Assembly: GCA_963831535.1 (NCBI GenBank)
Contig: CAWHQP010000008.1
Span: 124,001-188,000, forward strand
Direction of reading: 5' to 3'
Source of the DNA: Bog-756 sp963831535
GTDB lineage: Bacteria > Actinomycetota > Acidimicrobiia > Acidimicrobiales > RAAP-2
Length of the DNA stretch: 64,000 nucleotides
The notes beneath the pieces are model-generated. The model worked only from the letters and a program-made list of their open reading frames with translations, was not told the origin of the DNA and searched no databases. The position numbers and the translations under genes are program-made. Position 1 is the stretch's first letter, and each line of letters begins with the position of its first letter. This document shows positions 34,306 through 42,227 of this stretch, piece by piece.

Positions 34306-35265
34306 ATGCAACGCCTCGATCGGCTCGAGCGGATCACCGATCTGCTGTTGGTCCTGCTCGACACGCCGCGCCCGTTGAGTCTGAGGGAGATTGCCCATCG
34401 GGTGCCCGGCTACCCCGATTCGCACGGTGCCCGTCGACAGGCCTTCGAGCGGGACAAGCGGCTGCTGCGGGACGAGGGGGTGCCCGTCCTGGTGGTGACC
34501 ATCGGGGGAGAGGACCAGCTCGGCTACCGGGTCGACCCCGACGCCTACTACCTTCCCGACCTCGGTCTCGAGGCAGAGGAGCAGGCTGCCCTGAACTTGG
34601 CCGTCGCCGGCGTTCACCTCGGTGAGCCTATCGGTCACCAGGCCCTCCTCAAACTGGGCGCGGGGGGTGAGTCACCTCTCCGAGAAAGCCCTGTTCCGCT
34701 GGTGGACCTCCCCTCCTTCGACGGCCTGGCGGCGCTTCCGGCACTGTTCGACGCCATCCGCATCAAGGCGGTCGTCGACTTCGGATACCGGGGTGAGTCC
34801 CGGCATGTGGATGTGGCCGGCCTCCGCTTCCGCTCCGGCCACTGGTACCTGATCGGGTTCGACCGGGACCGCGGGGAGGCCCGGACGTTCCGGGTCGATC
34901 GCATCGACGGCGATCCCGAGCTCGGGCCCCGGGACTCGGCCCGACTGCCCCACGACTTCGACACCGATCGGACCTTTGACCGTGACCCCTGGCAGTTCGG
35001 TTCCGGTGACGACGTCGAGGTGGACATCCTGGTCGACGGGGCGGAATCGGGGCGGGTGGTGGCCGAACTGGGGGAGGGGGCGGTCGTCGAGCGGGGGGAG
35101 GACGGCACCGTGGTGGTGCGCCTATCGGTGACCGACACCGGTGCGCTGATCCTCTGGGTGCTCGACCTGCTCGACCACGCCGAGGTGCTCCGCCCTCCCG
35201 AAGTCCGTGCCGAGGTCATGGAGCGGCTGCGGGCATCGACTGCCGGCGGATCTGAGGGCCGGTAG
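34306..35265 (+). CDS. pafB: PafB-like WYL-domain transcription factor
   Basis: About 319 residues. A winged-helix N terminus (RLERITDLLLVLLDTPRPLS, LREIAHRVPGYPDSHGARRQ) is followed by a WYL domain with SGHWYLIGFDRDRGEARTFR and the C-terminal WCX extension. PafB and PafC form one activator of the RecA-independent mycobacterial DNA-damage response; WYL domains are thought to sense single-stranded DNA. A leaderless promoter precedes the ATG. pafC begins two bases after its stop. No proteasome genes (pafA, prcBA) are in the window, so the usual neighbourhood is separated. Confidence 0.9.
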   Translation: MQRLDRLERITDLLLVLLDTPRPLSLREIAHRVPGYPDSHGARRQAFERDKRLLRDEGVPVLVVTIGGEDQLGYRVDPDAYYLPDLGLEAEEQAALNLAVAGVHLGEPIGHQALLKLGAGGESPLRESPVPLVDLPSFDGLAALPALFDAIRIKAVVDFGYRGESRHVDVAGLRFRSGHWYLIGFDRDRGEARTFRVDRIDGDPELGPRDSARLPHDFDTDRTFDRDPWQFGSGDDVEVDILVDGAESGRVVAELGEGAVVERGEDGTVVVRLSVTDTGALILWVLDLLDHAEVLRPPEVRAEVMERLRASTAGGSEGR

Positions 35266-35267
35266 TC

Positions 35268-36308
35268 GTGTCCCTCGACACCGCGCTCCGGCTACGCCGC
35301 CTCTTGGCCATCCTGGCCTGGATGGCCCAGGTGGGGGAGGCTCCCATCGACGAAGTCGCTCAGCGTTTCGACCTCACACCCGAAGCCCTGGTGACCGAGT
35401 TGGAGCTGGCGGCCTGCTGTGGTGTGCCTCCCTACACCCCGGATCAGCTGATGGAGATCGTGGTCACCGACACCACTGTGTCGGTCCGGGTCGGCACCAG
35501 CCTGGGTCGGCCCCGCCGGCTGAGCCCGGCCGAGGGCTTCGCCCTGGCCACGTCGGCCCGTGCACTGCTGGCCGTGCCCGGGAGCGACGAGACCGGTGCG
35601 CTCTCTGCGGCTCTGGCCAAACTGGACCAGGCCCTCGGCAGTGAGGAAGCGAGGGACATCGGGGTGGAACTGGACTCGCCCACCCTGCTCCCGCTGGCCC
35701 GCCAGGCCGTGGCCGACCGGCGGCCCCTACGCGTCTCCTACTACTCGGCCTCCACTGACCGGGTCACCGACCGGGAGATCGCTCCCCTCCGAGTGTTCGC
35801 CAGCGAGGGGCACTGGTATATCGACGCCTGGTGTCGGACCGCCGGGGACCTGCGCCGGTTCCGGGTCGACCGGGTCCGTTCAGCTGAGATCCTCGACGGC
35901 GAGTTTCCTCCAGAGGCGACACTCGGGCCCGACCCCGAGCCCCCTGCCCCGGTCCATCCCCACTCCGGGAACCATCCCGACTCGGACTCCGGAGACGCAC
36001 CGGTTCCCGAGCCCGGGATCCCCCCCTCCCGCCGGTTGGACCCGTTCGTACCCGGACCCGACAACCACCGGGTGCGCCTCTCCCTCGATCCGGCCACGGT
36101 GTGGTTGGTTGAGTCCGTTCCGGCGACCGGCCCGCCGGTCACGGTGGGCGATCGCGTGGAGGTGGAGCTGTTTGTCGGGGGTGAGGCCTGGTTGGAGCGA
36201 CTCCTCCTCCGTCTCGGACCGGATGCGCGGGTCCTCGAACCGCCCGCGTTCCGGTCGCTGGCCGCCGCTGCTGCCGCCCGGATCCTGCAAAGATATCAAA
36301 AGATATGA
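35268..36308 (+). CDS. pafC: PafC-like WYL-domain transcription factor
   Basis: A 346-residue partner of PafB. The degenerate winged helix (LRRLLAILAWMAQVGEAPID), the WYL core with VSYYSASTDRVTDREIAPL and GHWYIDAWCRTAGDLRRFRV, and the WCX domain ending EPPAFRSLAAAAAARIL are visible. A Pro/Asp-rich insert of about 45 residues separates WYL and WCX. The final codons (QRYQKI) fall in a sudden AT-rich patch, and the stop lies inside an inverted repeat, which suggests the 3' border of pafC is an insertion or recombination boundary. Confidence 0.88.
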   Translation: MSLDTALRLRRLLAILAWMAQVGEAPIDEVAQRFDLTPEALVTELELAACCGVPPYTPDQLMEIVVTDTTVSVRVGTSLGRPRRLSPAEGFALATSARALLAVPGSDETGALSAALAKLDQALGSEEARDIGVELDSPTLLPLARQAVADRRPLRVSYYSASTDRVTDREIAPLRVFASEGHWYIDAWCRTAGDLRRFRVDRVRSAEILDGEFPPEATLGPDPEPPAPVHPHSGNHPDSDSGDAPVPEPGIPPSRRLDPFVPGPDNHRVRLSLDPATVWLVESVPATGPPVTVGDRVEVELFVGGEAWLERLLLRLGPDARVLEPPAFRSLAAAAAARILQRYQKI

Positions 36309-36336
36309 AACATAGTAGTATTGTTTGAAACATATC
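36302..36336. repeat. AT-rich inverted repeat between pafC and the relaxase gene
   Basis: GATATG-AAACA pairs with TGTTT-CATATC across a nine-base loop (TAGTAGTAT), with a GAAA bulge on the right arm. TGAAACATA also occurs twice as a direct repeat. This is the most AT-rich patch of its surroundings. It could be a transfer origin hairpin, an operator or a terminator. Confidence 0.6.
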
Positions 36337-36369
36337 GAATGACTACCATCGTCCGGCGGAGGTGGCCCG

Positions 36370-37791
36370 GTGGTGCTCACGATTCACGTCGTCCGTCAGG
36401 GCGGCCACCAGTACTACGTGCAGGATCTGGTTCCCGGCCGGGCAGAGGGGGGTCGGGTGGCGGGCGAGGAGTCCGGGGTGTGGCTGGGGCCGGGGGCTGT
36501 ATCCCTCGGCCTGAGCGGTCCGGTGACCTCGTCCTCGTTCGCCGAGGTGTTGGAGGGTCGTGACCCGGCGTCGGGACGGACGTTGCGGACCGGCCGGGGC
36601 GAACGCAGCGTGGCCGGCTACGACCTGACCTTCTGTGCCCCCAAGTCGGTGAGCGTGCTCCATCTGCTGGCGCCCGGGGAGATCGCTGACGCGGCCGGAA
36701 CCGGGCACCGACGAGCGGTGGCTGACGCCCTCGACTATCTGGGGCGCGAGGGCATCGGGGTCCGGCGGAGTCGACACGGCCACGTGTCCTTTCTCCCGAC
36801 CACAGGTCCCGTGGCTGGTGAGTTCCTCCATCGCACCAGCCGGGCTCTCGACCCTCATCTCCATACCCATGTGGTGGTGGCCAATGTGGCGGAAGGTGTT
36901 GACGGGATGTGGTCCGGTGTGGACAGCCGTCGGCTGTTTGCCCATTTGGGGACCGCGCAGGCGCTCTACCACGCGCGGCTGCGCCTGGAGCTGGGCGACC
37001 GCATGGGGGCGGCATGGGAGCTGCATCCGTCTGGACTGGCTGACGTCGTCGGCGTCGATCCCGGGCTGTGCCGACTCTTCTCGCAGCGGTCGGCCTCGAT
37101 GGACGAGTACCGGCAGCGAACCGGGATAGAGGCCCGGGCCAGCGGGTCGGCCGCCGCATTCCACGTTGATCGACCGGACAAGGACCGATGCGTCACCGTC
37201 GATGCTCTGGTGTCGGGATGGAAACAGCGGGCCGCCGATCTCGGGTTCGATCTCGGCGAGCTCACCCGCTCGGTCGGCGTGCACCGACGCCCGGGGCATC
37301 TGGTGGTGGACCGGGGCCTTTTGCGTCGACAGCTCCTCGGAATGACCGGTGCACTCCGGAGTATCGGCCACCACCAACTGGTAGCTGCACTGGCCTCCTC
37401 GACGGCGGGGGGTGCTGCGTCACGCGACGTCGAGCTGGCCGCCACCGGTCTGATGGAGGCGTACGGTGCCACCCCCCGCGCCGCAGGATCGGCCGGTCCT
37501 GGCCGATCGGCCACCGGACCACACTGGGACCCGACTGACGTCATCGGGATGGTGGACGGTCTCGTATCCGACCGGGCCTGGCCGGACCACCGTGGTGCTC
37601 CGGCCGGTCACCCGGCGTCAGCCCTGGTCACGGCGGCGGCCCGGGCGTTGGTCCGGTTCCCGGAGCAGGCCACAGAGCCGTCAAACGTTGCGGTCATCAG
37701 GACCGGCGGCCCGGCCCATCGACCGCCCGGACTGCGCCACGAAGTCAGGGCCCCCTCCAGCGGAACCCATGCTTTGGACATCGGGCGCTGA
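36370..37791 (+). CDS. MobF-type (TrwC) conjugative relaxase, relaxase domain only
   Basis: A 473-residue TrwC/TraI-like relaxase domain. The N-terminal tyrosine pair in VVRQGGHQYYVQDL, GERSVAGYDLTFCAPKSVSV, and the three-His metal motif in LDPHLHTHVVVANV are all present. Such enzymes nick the transfer origin and stay bound to the 5' end. The helicase half usual in MobF proteins is absent; the chain ends in an Ala/Pro/Arg-rich region that overlaps the opposite coupling-protein gene by 47 bases. No recombinase or channel genes are nearby, so this may be a mobilisation relic or a domesticated pair. The start is GTG 36370, with GGAGG about 11 bases upstream. Confidence 0.88.
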   Translation: MVLTIHVVRQGGHQYYVQDLVPGRAEGGRVAGEESGVWLGPGAVSLGLSGPVTSSSFAEVLEGRDPASGRTLRTGRGERSVAGYDLTFCAPKSVSVLHLLAPGEIADAAGTGHRRAVADALDYLGREGIGVRRSRHGHVSFLPTTGPVAGEFLHRTSRALDPHLHTHVVVANVAEGVDGMWSGVDSRRLFAHLGTAQALYHARLRLELGDRMGAAWELHPSGLADVVGVDPGLCRLFSQRSASMDEYRQRTGIEARASGSAAAFHVDRPDKDRCVTVDALVSGWKQRAADLGFDLGELTRSVGVHRRPGHLVVDRGLLRRQLLGMTGALRSIGHHQLVAALASSTAGGAASRDVELAATGLMEAYGATPRAAGSAGPGRSATGPHWDPTDVIGMVDGLVSDRAWPDHRGAPAGHPASALVTAAARALVRFPEQATEPSNVAVIRTGGPAHRPPGLRHEVRAPSSGTHALDIGR

Positions 37792-39325
37792 TGGGCGGCG
37801 ACGTGCTGTGGATCCGCGGCTCGCCCGACCGTGACGCACCGTCAGTGCTCGCGGGCCATCGACGGCCCACCGGCCCGTTCGGCGTCGAGGTCCCGCTTCC
37901 GCCCGGTTCCCCCCCTCGCCGGCCGCCCGAACTTCGCTGCAGTCCCTGCTCGTGCTCGTGCTCGTGCTCGACACGGAGATCACGCAGGCTGCGCCACGGT
38001 TCGACGGCGTAGGACGGTGCCATCGGCACCCAACCCGGCTGGTTGTGCGTGTCAAAGGCCAGGAGGTGGCCGGCGGCTCCCCGGGCGATGACGTCGGGGG
38101 GTAGGCGTGGTCGCCACTGCGTGGAAACACTCTCGCCGAACTGGGGACGACCGCCGGACACCAGGTCGGTCAGGGGATGACCACCGAGGGATCGCCCGGC
38201 CGACACTGTGCGGAGCGGGATCTCCTCCTCGCCGGCCAGGGTGGACAGCGCCTCCAACGTGGCCACATCCCCGATGCCGGCCAGCACCACGGTCGTCCCG
38301 AACAGCGAAGGGAATCCCTCAGCACGTCCCGGCCACCGTTGCCGGGCCTGAGAGAGGTCCTGAAAACAGGCCAATGTGGTCACGCCCTGGCCGCCCCCCT
38401 CGCTCACCAGGGCGGGCAGTTCGGGGATGGGGGCGATGTTGGCCACCTCGTCGAGGGCCAACAGCACCGGAGGCCGGTCCACGGCCGGGCGGTCTCCGGC
38501 GTCCGCCGCGTGTCGCGCGTAGGCCGCACGTCGGATGTCCTCCAGCAGTCCCACCACCATCGGTGCCGCCAGGGTCTGCTGGTGAGCGGGGGCGGCGATG
38601 TAGATGGTGTCGGACGACTCCACGAACTTCGCCGGGTCGAAGGTGGGGCTGGTGGTGGTCTCGAGGGCCTGGTCGGTCCGGAATCCGGTCAGCGCCCCCG
38701 ATGCCGTCGACCAGATCCCGCTCAGCTCCCGCTCGTCGGTGGCCGCGATGCCGTCGAGCAGGTTGCGGGCCAGCTCGGTTGTCCGTCCGGGCGCCCCGGC
38801 CAGGACCTGTTCCGCGGGCAGGGCCTGGCGGCGATCGACCCAGGTCAGAAGGGTGCGCATGTCGACACTGTCCAGGGACGCGGCATGGAGGAGTGGGGCC
38901 AGCAGGGCCTGGGCCCGCTCCGTCCAGTGCGATCCTCCGTGACCGTCCTGGTGGGCCAGTGAGCCCACCTCGACCAAGGAGCGGGCCATGGCCAGGGCCC
39001 CCGGCCATGTGTCGCACGACTGGAGGGGTGACCACCGCAGCGGCACCGAGACCTCGTCGCGCCGCACGGTGCCGCTGGGATCGAATAGGTGACACACCCC
39101 GAGGGCGGAACGCGCCCCGACGGTTGCATCGAGGACGTCGGGCTTGGTCGATGTGGAGACGACAGGACCATTGGCCGCCAACACGTTGGGAATGATCAGA
39201 GACGAGGTCTTTCCCGACCGCGGTGGACCGAGGATCATCACCGAATGTTCGGGCGGAACGACGCACCATCCACGCGCATCATGGCCCAGATACGCGCCGT
39301 AATGAGCACGCGCCAACACGTCCAA
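37745..39325 (-). CDS. TraG/VirD4-type coupling ATPase without a membrane anchor
   Basis: A 526-residue type IV coupling protein. Walker A is ILGPPRSGKTSSLIIPNVL near residue 35, Walker B is PVLLALDEVANIAPIPELP, and the Q-motif-like region TLACFQDLSQARQRW is present. Such ATPases recruit relaxosomes to the secretion channel. The N-terminal membrane helices of VirD4 are missing, and no better start is visible: the frame opens with TTG 39325 or GTG 39319 without a ribosome site. A short frame from ATG 39381-39383 (MTDEFIFSPNRLLSASQ) could be its lost N terminus if a base is missing. It converges on and overlaps the relaxase gene. The last 75 residues are low-complexity. Confidence 0.85.
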   Translation of the reverse strand: MDVLARAHYGAYLGHDARGWCVVPPEHSVMILGPPRSGKTSSLIIPNVLAANGPVVSTSTKPDVLDATVGARSALGVCHLFDPSGTVRRDEVSVPLRWSPLQSCDTWPGALAMARSLVEVGSLAHQDGHGGSHWTERAQALLAPLLHAASLDSVDMRTLLTWVDRRQALPAEQVLAGAPGRTTELARNLLDGIAATDERELSGIWSTASGALTGFRTDQALETTTSPTFDPAKFVESSDTIYIAAPAHQQTLAAPMVVGLLEDIRRAAYARHAADAGDRPAVDRPPVLLALDEVANIAPIPELPALVSEGGGQGVTTLACFQDLSQARQRWPGRAEGFPSLFGTTVVLAGIGDVATLEALSTLAGEEEIPLRTVSAGRSLGGHPLTDLVSGGRPQFGESVSTQWRPRLPPDVIARGAAGHLLAFDTHNQPGWVPMAPSYAVEPWRSLRDLRVEHEHEHEQGLQRSSGGRRGGEPGGSGTSTPNGPVGRRWPASTDGASRSGEPRIHSTSPPISARCPKHGFRWRGP

Positions 39326-39677
39326 AGTGACGCGATGACTCGTTGTGACGCGCTCAGGAGGCGATTGGGAGAAAAAATAAATTCATCGGTCATCCGTCCC
39401 GTCATCGTGCAAATTGTTGCCGGTGCGTGATGGCGGATGCCCGACTCCGCGACAGTGGACACGAAAGGCTTGTCGCCGATAATCCTTGCAAACAAACGGT
39501 TTTTTGTCCATGGCACACGACTGGTCGTGCGCCCCCCCGTCAGATTGGTCGGAGTCTGAGCGCGCCGGCCGTGCGCTACGGCACACGACGTGTTGGTGCA
39601 TCGCGTGATTTGGTGCTTGACCTGGACAGGAAAAGCCATTTTGCTGGTAAGGGTTGCGTATCGCTGCGGAGGAGATT
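39326..39677. other. 352-base region between coupling protein and HU genes
   Basis: No clear gene. It has AT-rich patches (TTTATTTTTT on the minus strand at about 39370-39385). A weak plus-strand promoter could be TTGACC at 39617-39622, with a poor -10 near 39640-39645 before the HU gene. The minus-strand start of the coupling protein gene may lie here. Confidence 0.45.
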
Positions 39678-40379
39678 GTGAACAAGTCTCAACTCGTCAG
39701 AACGGTGAGTGATTCGACGCTGTCGAATCAACGAACCGTCACCGATGTGGTTGATGTTCTTTTCGACACGATCGTCACCGAGGTTCGGTCCGGACGGAAG
39801 GTCACAGTGGTCGGATTCGGTTCATTCAGTCCGATCGACCGTGGCGCCCGTGTGGGTCGGAATCCGAGGACTGGCGCGGTGGTACCCATCCCGGCGTCGA
39901 AAGGTGTCCGGTTCGCCACCGGTTCGACGTTCAAGACGGCGTTGAACCCTAAGGAGGGAGTAGCAATGGCAGTAAAGAAGGCAGCAGCCAAGCGGACGGT
40001 CAAAAAGGCTCCGGCCAAGAAGACCGCTGCCCGCAAGTCGACAGCCAAGAAGGCGGTGAAGAAGGCTCCGGCTCGCAAGGCTCCGGCCCGTAAGACTGCG
40101 GCCAAGAAGACCACCGCCAAGCGGACGGTCAAGAAGGCTCCGGCCCGCAAGGCTCCGGCCAAGAAGGCCACCGCCAAGCGGACGGTCAAGCGGGCTCCGG
40201 CCCGCAAGGCTCCGGCCAAGAAGGCCACCGCCAAGCGGACGGTCAAGCGGGCTCCGGCCCGCAAGGCTCCGGCCAAGAAGGCCACCGCCAAGCGGACGGT
40301 CAAGCGGGCTCCGGCCAAGCGGACGGTCAAGCGGGCTCCGGCCCGCAAGGCAGTCAAGCGGACCACCAAGCGCAGGTAG
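39678..40379 (+). CDS. HU-type nucleoid protein fused to a lysine/alanine-rich H1-like tail
   Basis: About 233 residues. Residues 1-95 are an HU domain (VNKSQLVRTVSDST, TVVGFGSFSPIDRGARVGRN, RFATGSTFKTALNP). The rest is a KAPARKAPAKKATAKRTVK-type tail like that of mycobacterial HupB, which compacts DNA. The GTG at 39678 follows GGAGGAG. Unusually, a perfect ribosome site and an in-frame ATG (39966) sit exactly at the domain border, so the tail might be made separately. Alternatively one surplus or missing base hides a stop and these are two genes. A strong terminator follows. Confidence 0.92.
   Translation: MNKSQLVRTVSDSTLSNQRTVTDVVDVLFDTIVTEVRSGRKVTVVGFGSFSPIDRGARVGRNPRTGAVVPIPASKGVRFATGSTFKTALNPKEGVAMAVKKAAAKRTVKKAPAKKTAARKSTAKKAVKKAPARKAPARKTAAKKTTAKRTVKKAPARKAPAKKATAKRTVKRAPARKAPAKKATAKRTVKRAPARKAPAKKATAKRTVKRAPAKRTVKRAPARKAVKRTTKRR
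39951..39968 (+). promoter_or_regulatory. Internal Shine-Dalgarno and ATG at the HU/H1-tail border
   Basis: AAGGAGGG (39951-39958) lies seven bases before ATG 39966, in frame with the HU gene. Starting there gives a 137-residue protein beginning MAVKKAAAKRTVKK, a free H1-like tail. Confidence 0.65.
40161..40315 (+). repeat. 57-base tandem repeat in the H1-like tail
   Basis: A 57-base unit (19 codons, core KKATAKRTVKRAPARKAPA) starts at 40161, 40218 and 40275; copies one and two are identical and the third is shortened. Earlier, more diverged copies lie to the left. Confidence 0.9.
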
Positions 40380-40415
40380 TAGCGGTTCCGGCGCCATCGG
40401 CGCCGCCACCGATCC

Positions 40416-40445
40416 GACACCAGGGGCCTCCGGGCCCCTGGTGTC
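40416..40445 (+). terminator. Terminator hairpin after the HU/H1 gene
   Basis: A perfect 13-base stem, GACACCAGGGGCC with GGCCCCTGGTGTC, around a TCCG loop, 36 bases after the stop. There is no T run. Confidence 0.85.
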
Positions 40446-40589
40446 GCGTCTGCGCATCGGTGCGCTGATCGATCGGTGATCCACCCTGCTCACGGGTGCT
40501 CCACCTCGCGATGTTCTGTCTCGGACCCGATCGACCCGCCCAACACGTTCGAGACCAGGCGGTGCGTCGCCCGTCGAGCTACTGCGTCA

Positions 40590-41534
40590 CTACAGGGCCG
40601 TGATGCGGTGGAAGGCCTCGCCCGACTGCAGGTCGGCGAGAGAACCGTGAGCCGCAAGCTGATGCCGGACCTTGGCGGCGAAGGTGGTGTAGCCGTCGAT
40701 CGGGTACTGAACCGATCCGTCGCCGCGGCCTCCACCGGGCATTCCCGGCGCTCGGGCTTCCGTCGGCACATCGTCGGCGGCTAGTCCCATGGTCGATTCG
40801 AATTGGCTGTGATGGCAGAGGAGCGCCTCGATCTTGTGACCCTCGAAGCCGGCGGCATCTTCCACGTGGTTGGGGAGATCGGCCTCGAAGAGCAGTAGCG
40901 AGCCCGGTCGGTGCGGTTCCAGCCCCAGTTCGGGAAAGAAGTGCGGATCGCGTGCCGCTACCAGGGCATCGAGGGTGAGGAACCCGGCGGCACGGTGATC
41001 TGGGTGGAGACGGTACCGCCGCCACGGATCGTGTCCCAGTACCGCCTCGGGCTGGAGCTGCCGGATGATCCTGGCCACGTCCCGACGAGCGTCGACGTCG
41101 TTGACGAGTTCGCCGTCCACGCGACGGAGGAAGAGCACCCGGTCGCCGCCACGGTCCACGCCGGCCGCCCCCTCCGCGCCGCCCACCGGTCCGTCGATGA
41201 CCACCGCGGCCGACCGACACTCGGCTTCACGGGTGGCCACCAACTCGTCGAGGTCAGCCTCCGGCTTCCAGGTTCCTTTGGATCCGTCGGTGAGGATCAG
41301 GTAGTGGACACGGCAACCGGCGGTGGCCCACTTGGCCAGAGTGGCACCACAGCCGAATTCGATGTCGTCGGGATGGGCTCCGACGGCGAGGACGGAGGAC
41401 GGAACCGCCTGATCCACCGTGACCGTCGTCTCGTCGAGCAGGTCCCCGACCGCCAGTCCGCTGGGACCGCCCGTCCCACGGTCGGCCCTGGGCAGCCGGG
41501 AACTCCCGGACCCACCTGCGGATGCGCCGGTCAC
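40590..41534 (-). CDS. PIG-L family N-acetylglucosaminyl deacetylase-like enzyme
   Basis: A zinc-dependent PIG-L (MshB-like) deacetylase. The metal-binding AHPDDIEFGCGATLAKW, the helix DLDELVATREAECRSAA, and the second metal His in RYRLHPDHRAAGFLTLD are present. Members deacetylate sugar or small amide substrates; the family includes the mycothiol enzyme MshB and Mca, but the substrate here is unknown. The core begins about 40 residues into the frame. I chose GTG 41534 because it overlaps the cofC stop as GTGA; GTG 41417, just before VDQAVPSSVLAVGAHPDD, is an alternative. Confidence 0.88.
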   Translation of the reverse strand: MTGASAGGSGSSRLPRADRGTGGPSGLAVGDLLDETTVTVDQAVPSSVLAVGAHPDDIEFGCGATLAKWATAGCRVHYLILTDGSKGTWKPEADLDELVATREAECRSAAVVIDGPVGGAEGAAGVDRGGDRVLFLRRVDGELVNDVDARRDVARIIRQLQPEAVLGHDPWRRYRLHPDHRAAGFLTLDALVAARDPHFFPELGLEPHRPGSLLLFEADLPNHVEDAAGFEGHKIEALLCHHSQFESTMGLAADDVPTEARAPGMPGGGRGDGSVQYPIDGYTTFAAKVRHQLAAHGSLADLQSGEAFHRITAL

Positions 41535-42157
41535 CGGGGCAGGGGCCCGGTCACTGTGACCGGCACCACGTCGTCTGGTTCGTCCACATCCCAGGCCAGG
41601 TCGGGTCGGTCCAGGATCCTGGAGTCGAGGCCGACACGTCGGGCCTCGATGAGATGGCGGGCGAAGGAGCCGGGGCCGTAGGAGAACTGGAATCCGGCGT
41701 CGGCCGGCAGGGCGATGACGTTGGTGCCGTTGCCGTAGCGGTCGGGTACCAGCGTGATTCCCGGGACGTCTCCGACCGAATTCAGGTCCGAGGCGCGGGG
41801 GAGATCGGCGTGGGCCACGGTCACCTGCACCACGCCCATCGTGGCCAGATGGATCACGCCGGCCTCGACGGCGCCGTTCAGCCCGCGACCGGGTTCCCAG
41901 ATGACCAGGGCCCCTCGCGTGCGGGCCCACTCGGCCACGTCGTTGTCGTCGCAGACCACGGCCACGGGAAGCGGATGGGCGGCGGTGACCACCCGGTCGG
42001 CCATGGCCCGCGACAGATCGGCGCGCTCGGGCTCGCTCAAGGCCAGATGGAGGCGTCGCTTGGCCTGGTCGAAGGCCTTCACCGGCACCAGGACGGCCCG
42101 TGGGCCCATGCGCGCGGCACTGCCCGGACCCGGGCTCACTCGGAAGGCGGCTGCCAC
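41531..42157 (-). CDS. cofC: 2-phospho-L-lactate guanylyltransferase-like (coenzyme F420)
   Basis: About 208 residues with the CofC/FbiD nucleotidyltransferase pattern. The N-terminal AVLVPVKAFDQAKRRLH, VAVVCDDNDVAEWARTRGA, the metal-binding VTVAHADLPRASDL, and the C-terminal PDRYGNGTNVIALP match the family. It makes the activated phospholactate or phosphoenolpyruvate GMP ester used in F420 biosynthesis. GTG 42157 is preferred because TACACT lies six bases upstream; ATG 42109 is closer to the conserved core but has no start signal. The PIG-L gene overlaps its end. Confidence 0.88.
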   Translation of the reverse strand: MAAAFRVSPGPGSAARMGPRAVLVPVKAFDQAKRRLHLALSEPERADLSRAMADRVVTAAHPLPVAVVCDDNDVAEWARTRGALVIWEPGRGLNGAVEAGVIHLATMGVVQVTVAHADLPRASDLNSVGDVPGITLVPDRYGNGTNVIALPADAGFQFSYGPGSFARHLIEARRVGLDSRILDRPDLAWDVDEPDDVVPVTVTGPLPR

Positions 42158-42163
42158 GGCGCC

Positions 42164-42169
42164 AGTGTA
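42164..42169 (-). promoter_or_regulatory. -10 element (TACACT), leaderless cofC mRNA
   Basis: TACACT ends six bases before GTG 42157. It lies back to back with the -10 of the divergent cyclase gene. Confidence 0.6.
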
Positions 42170-42215
42170 GGGGGCCGACTTGACCGGTTCCCCGGGCCGC
42201 CCCTCGACTCCCCGG

Positions 42216-42221
42216 TAGGGT
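42216..42221 (+). promoter_or_regulatory. -10 element (TAGGGT), leaderless cyclase mRNA
   Basis: TAGGGT ends six bases before GTG 42228, and no ribosome site is present. Confidence 0.6.
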
Positions 42222-42227
42222 GTCGCA

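Noticed and set aside
39951..40379. The lysine/alanine repeats considered as a CRISPR or microsatellite array
   Set aside because: The repeats are in frame, encode a known type of HU tail and have no spacers.
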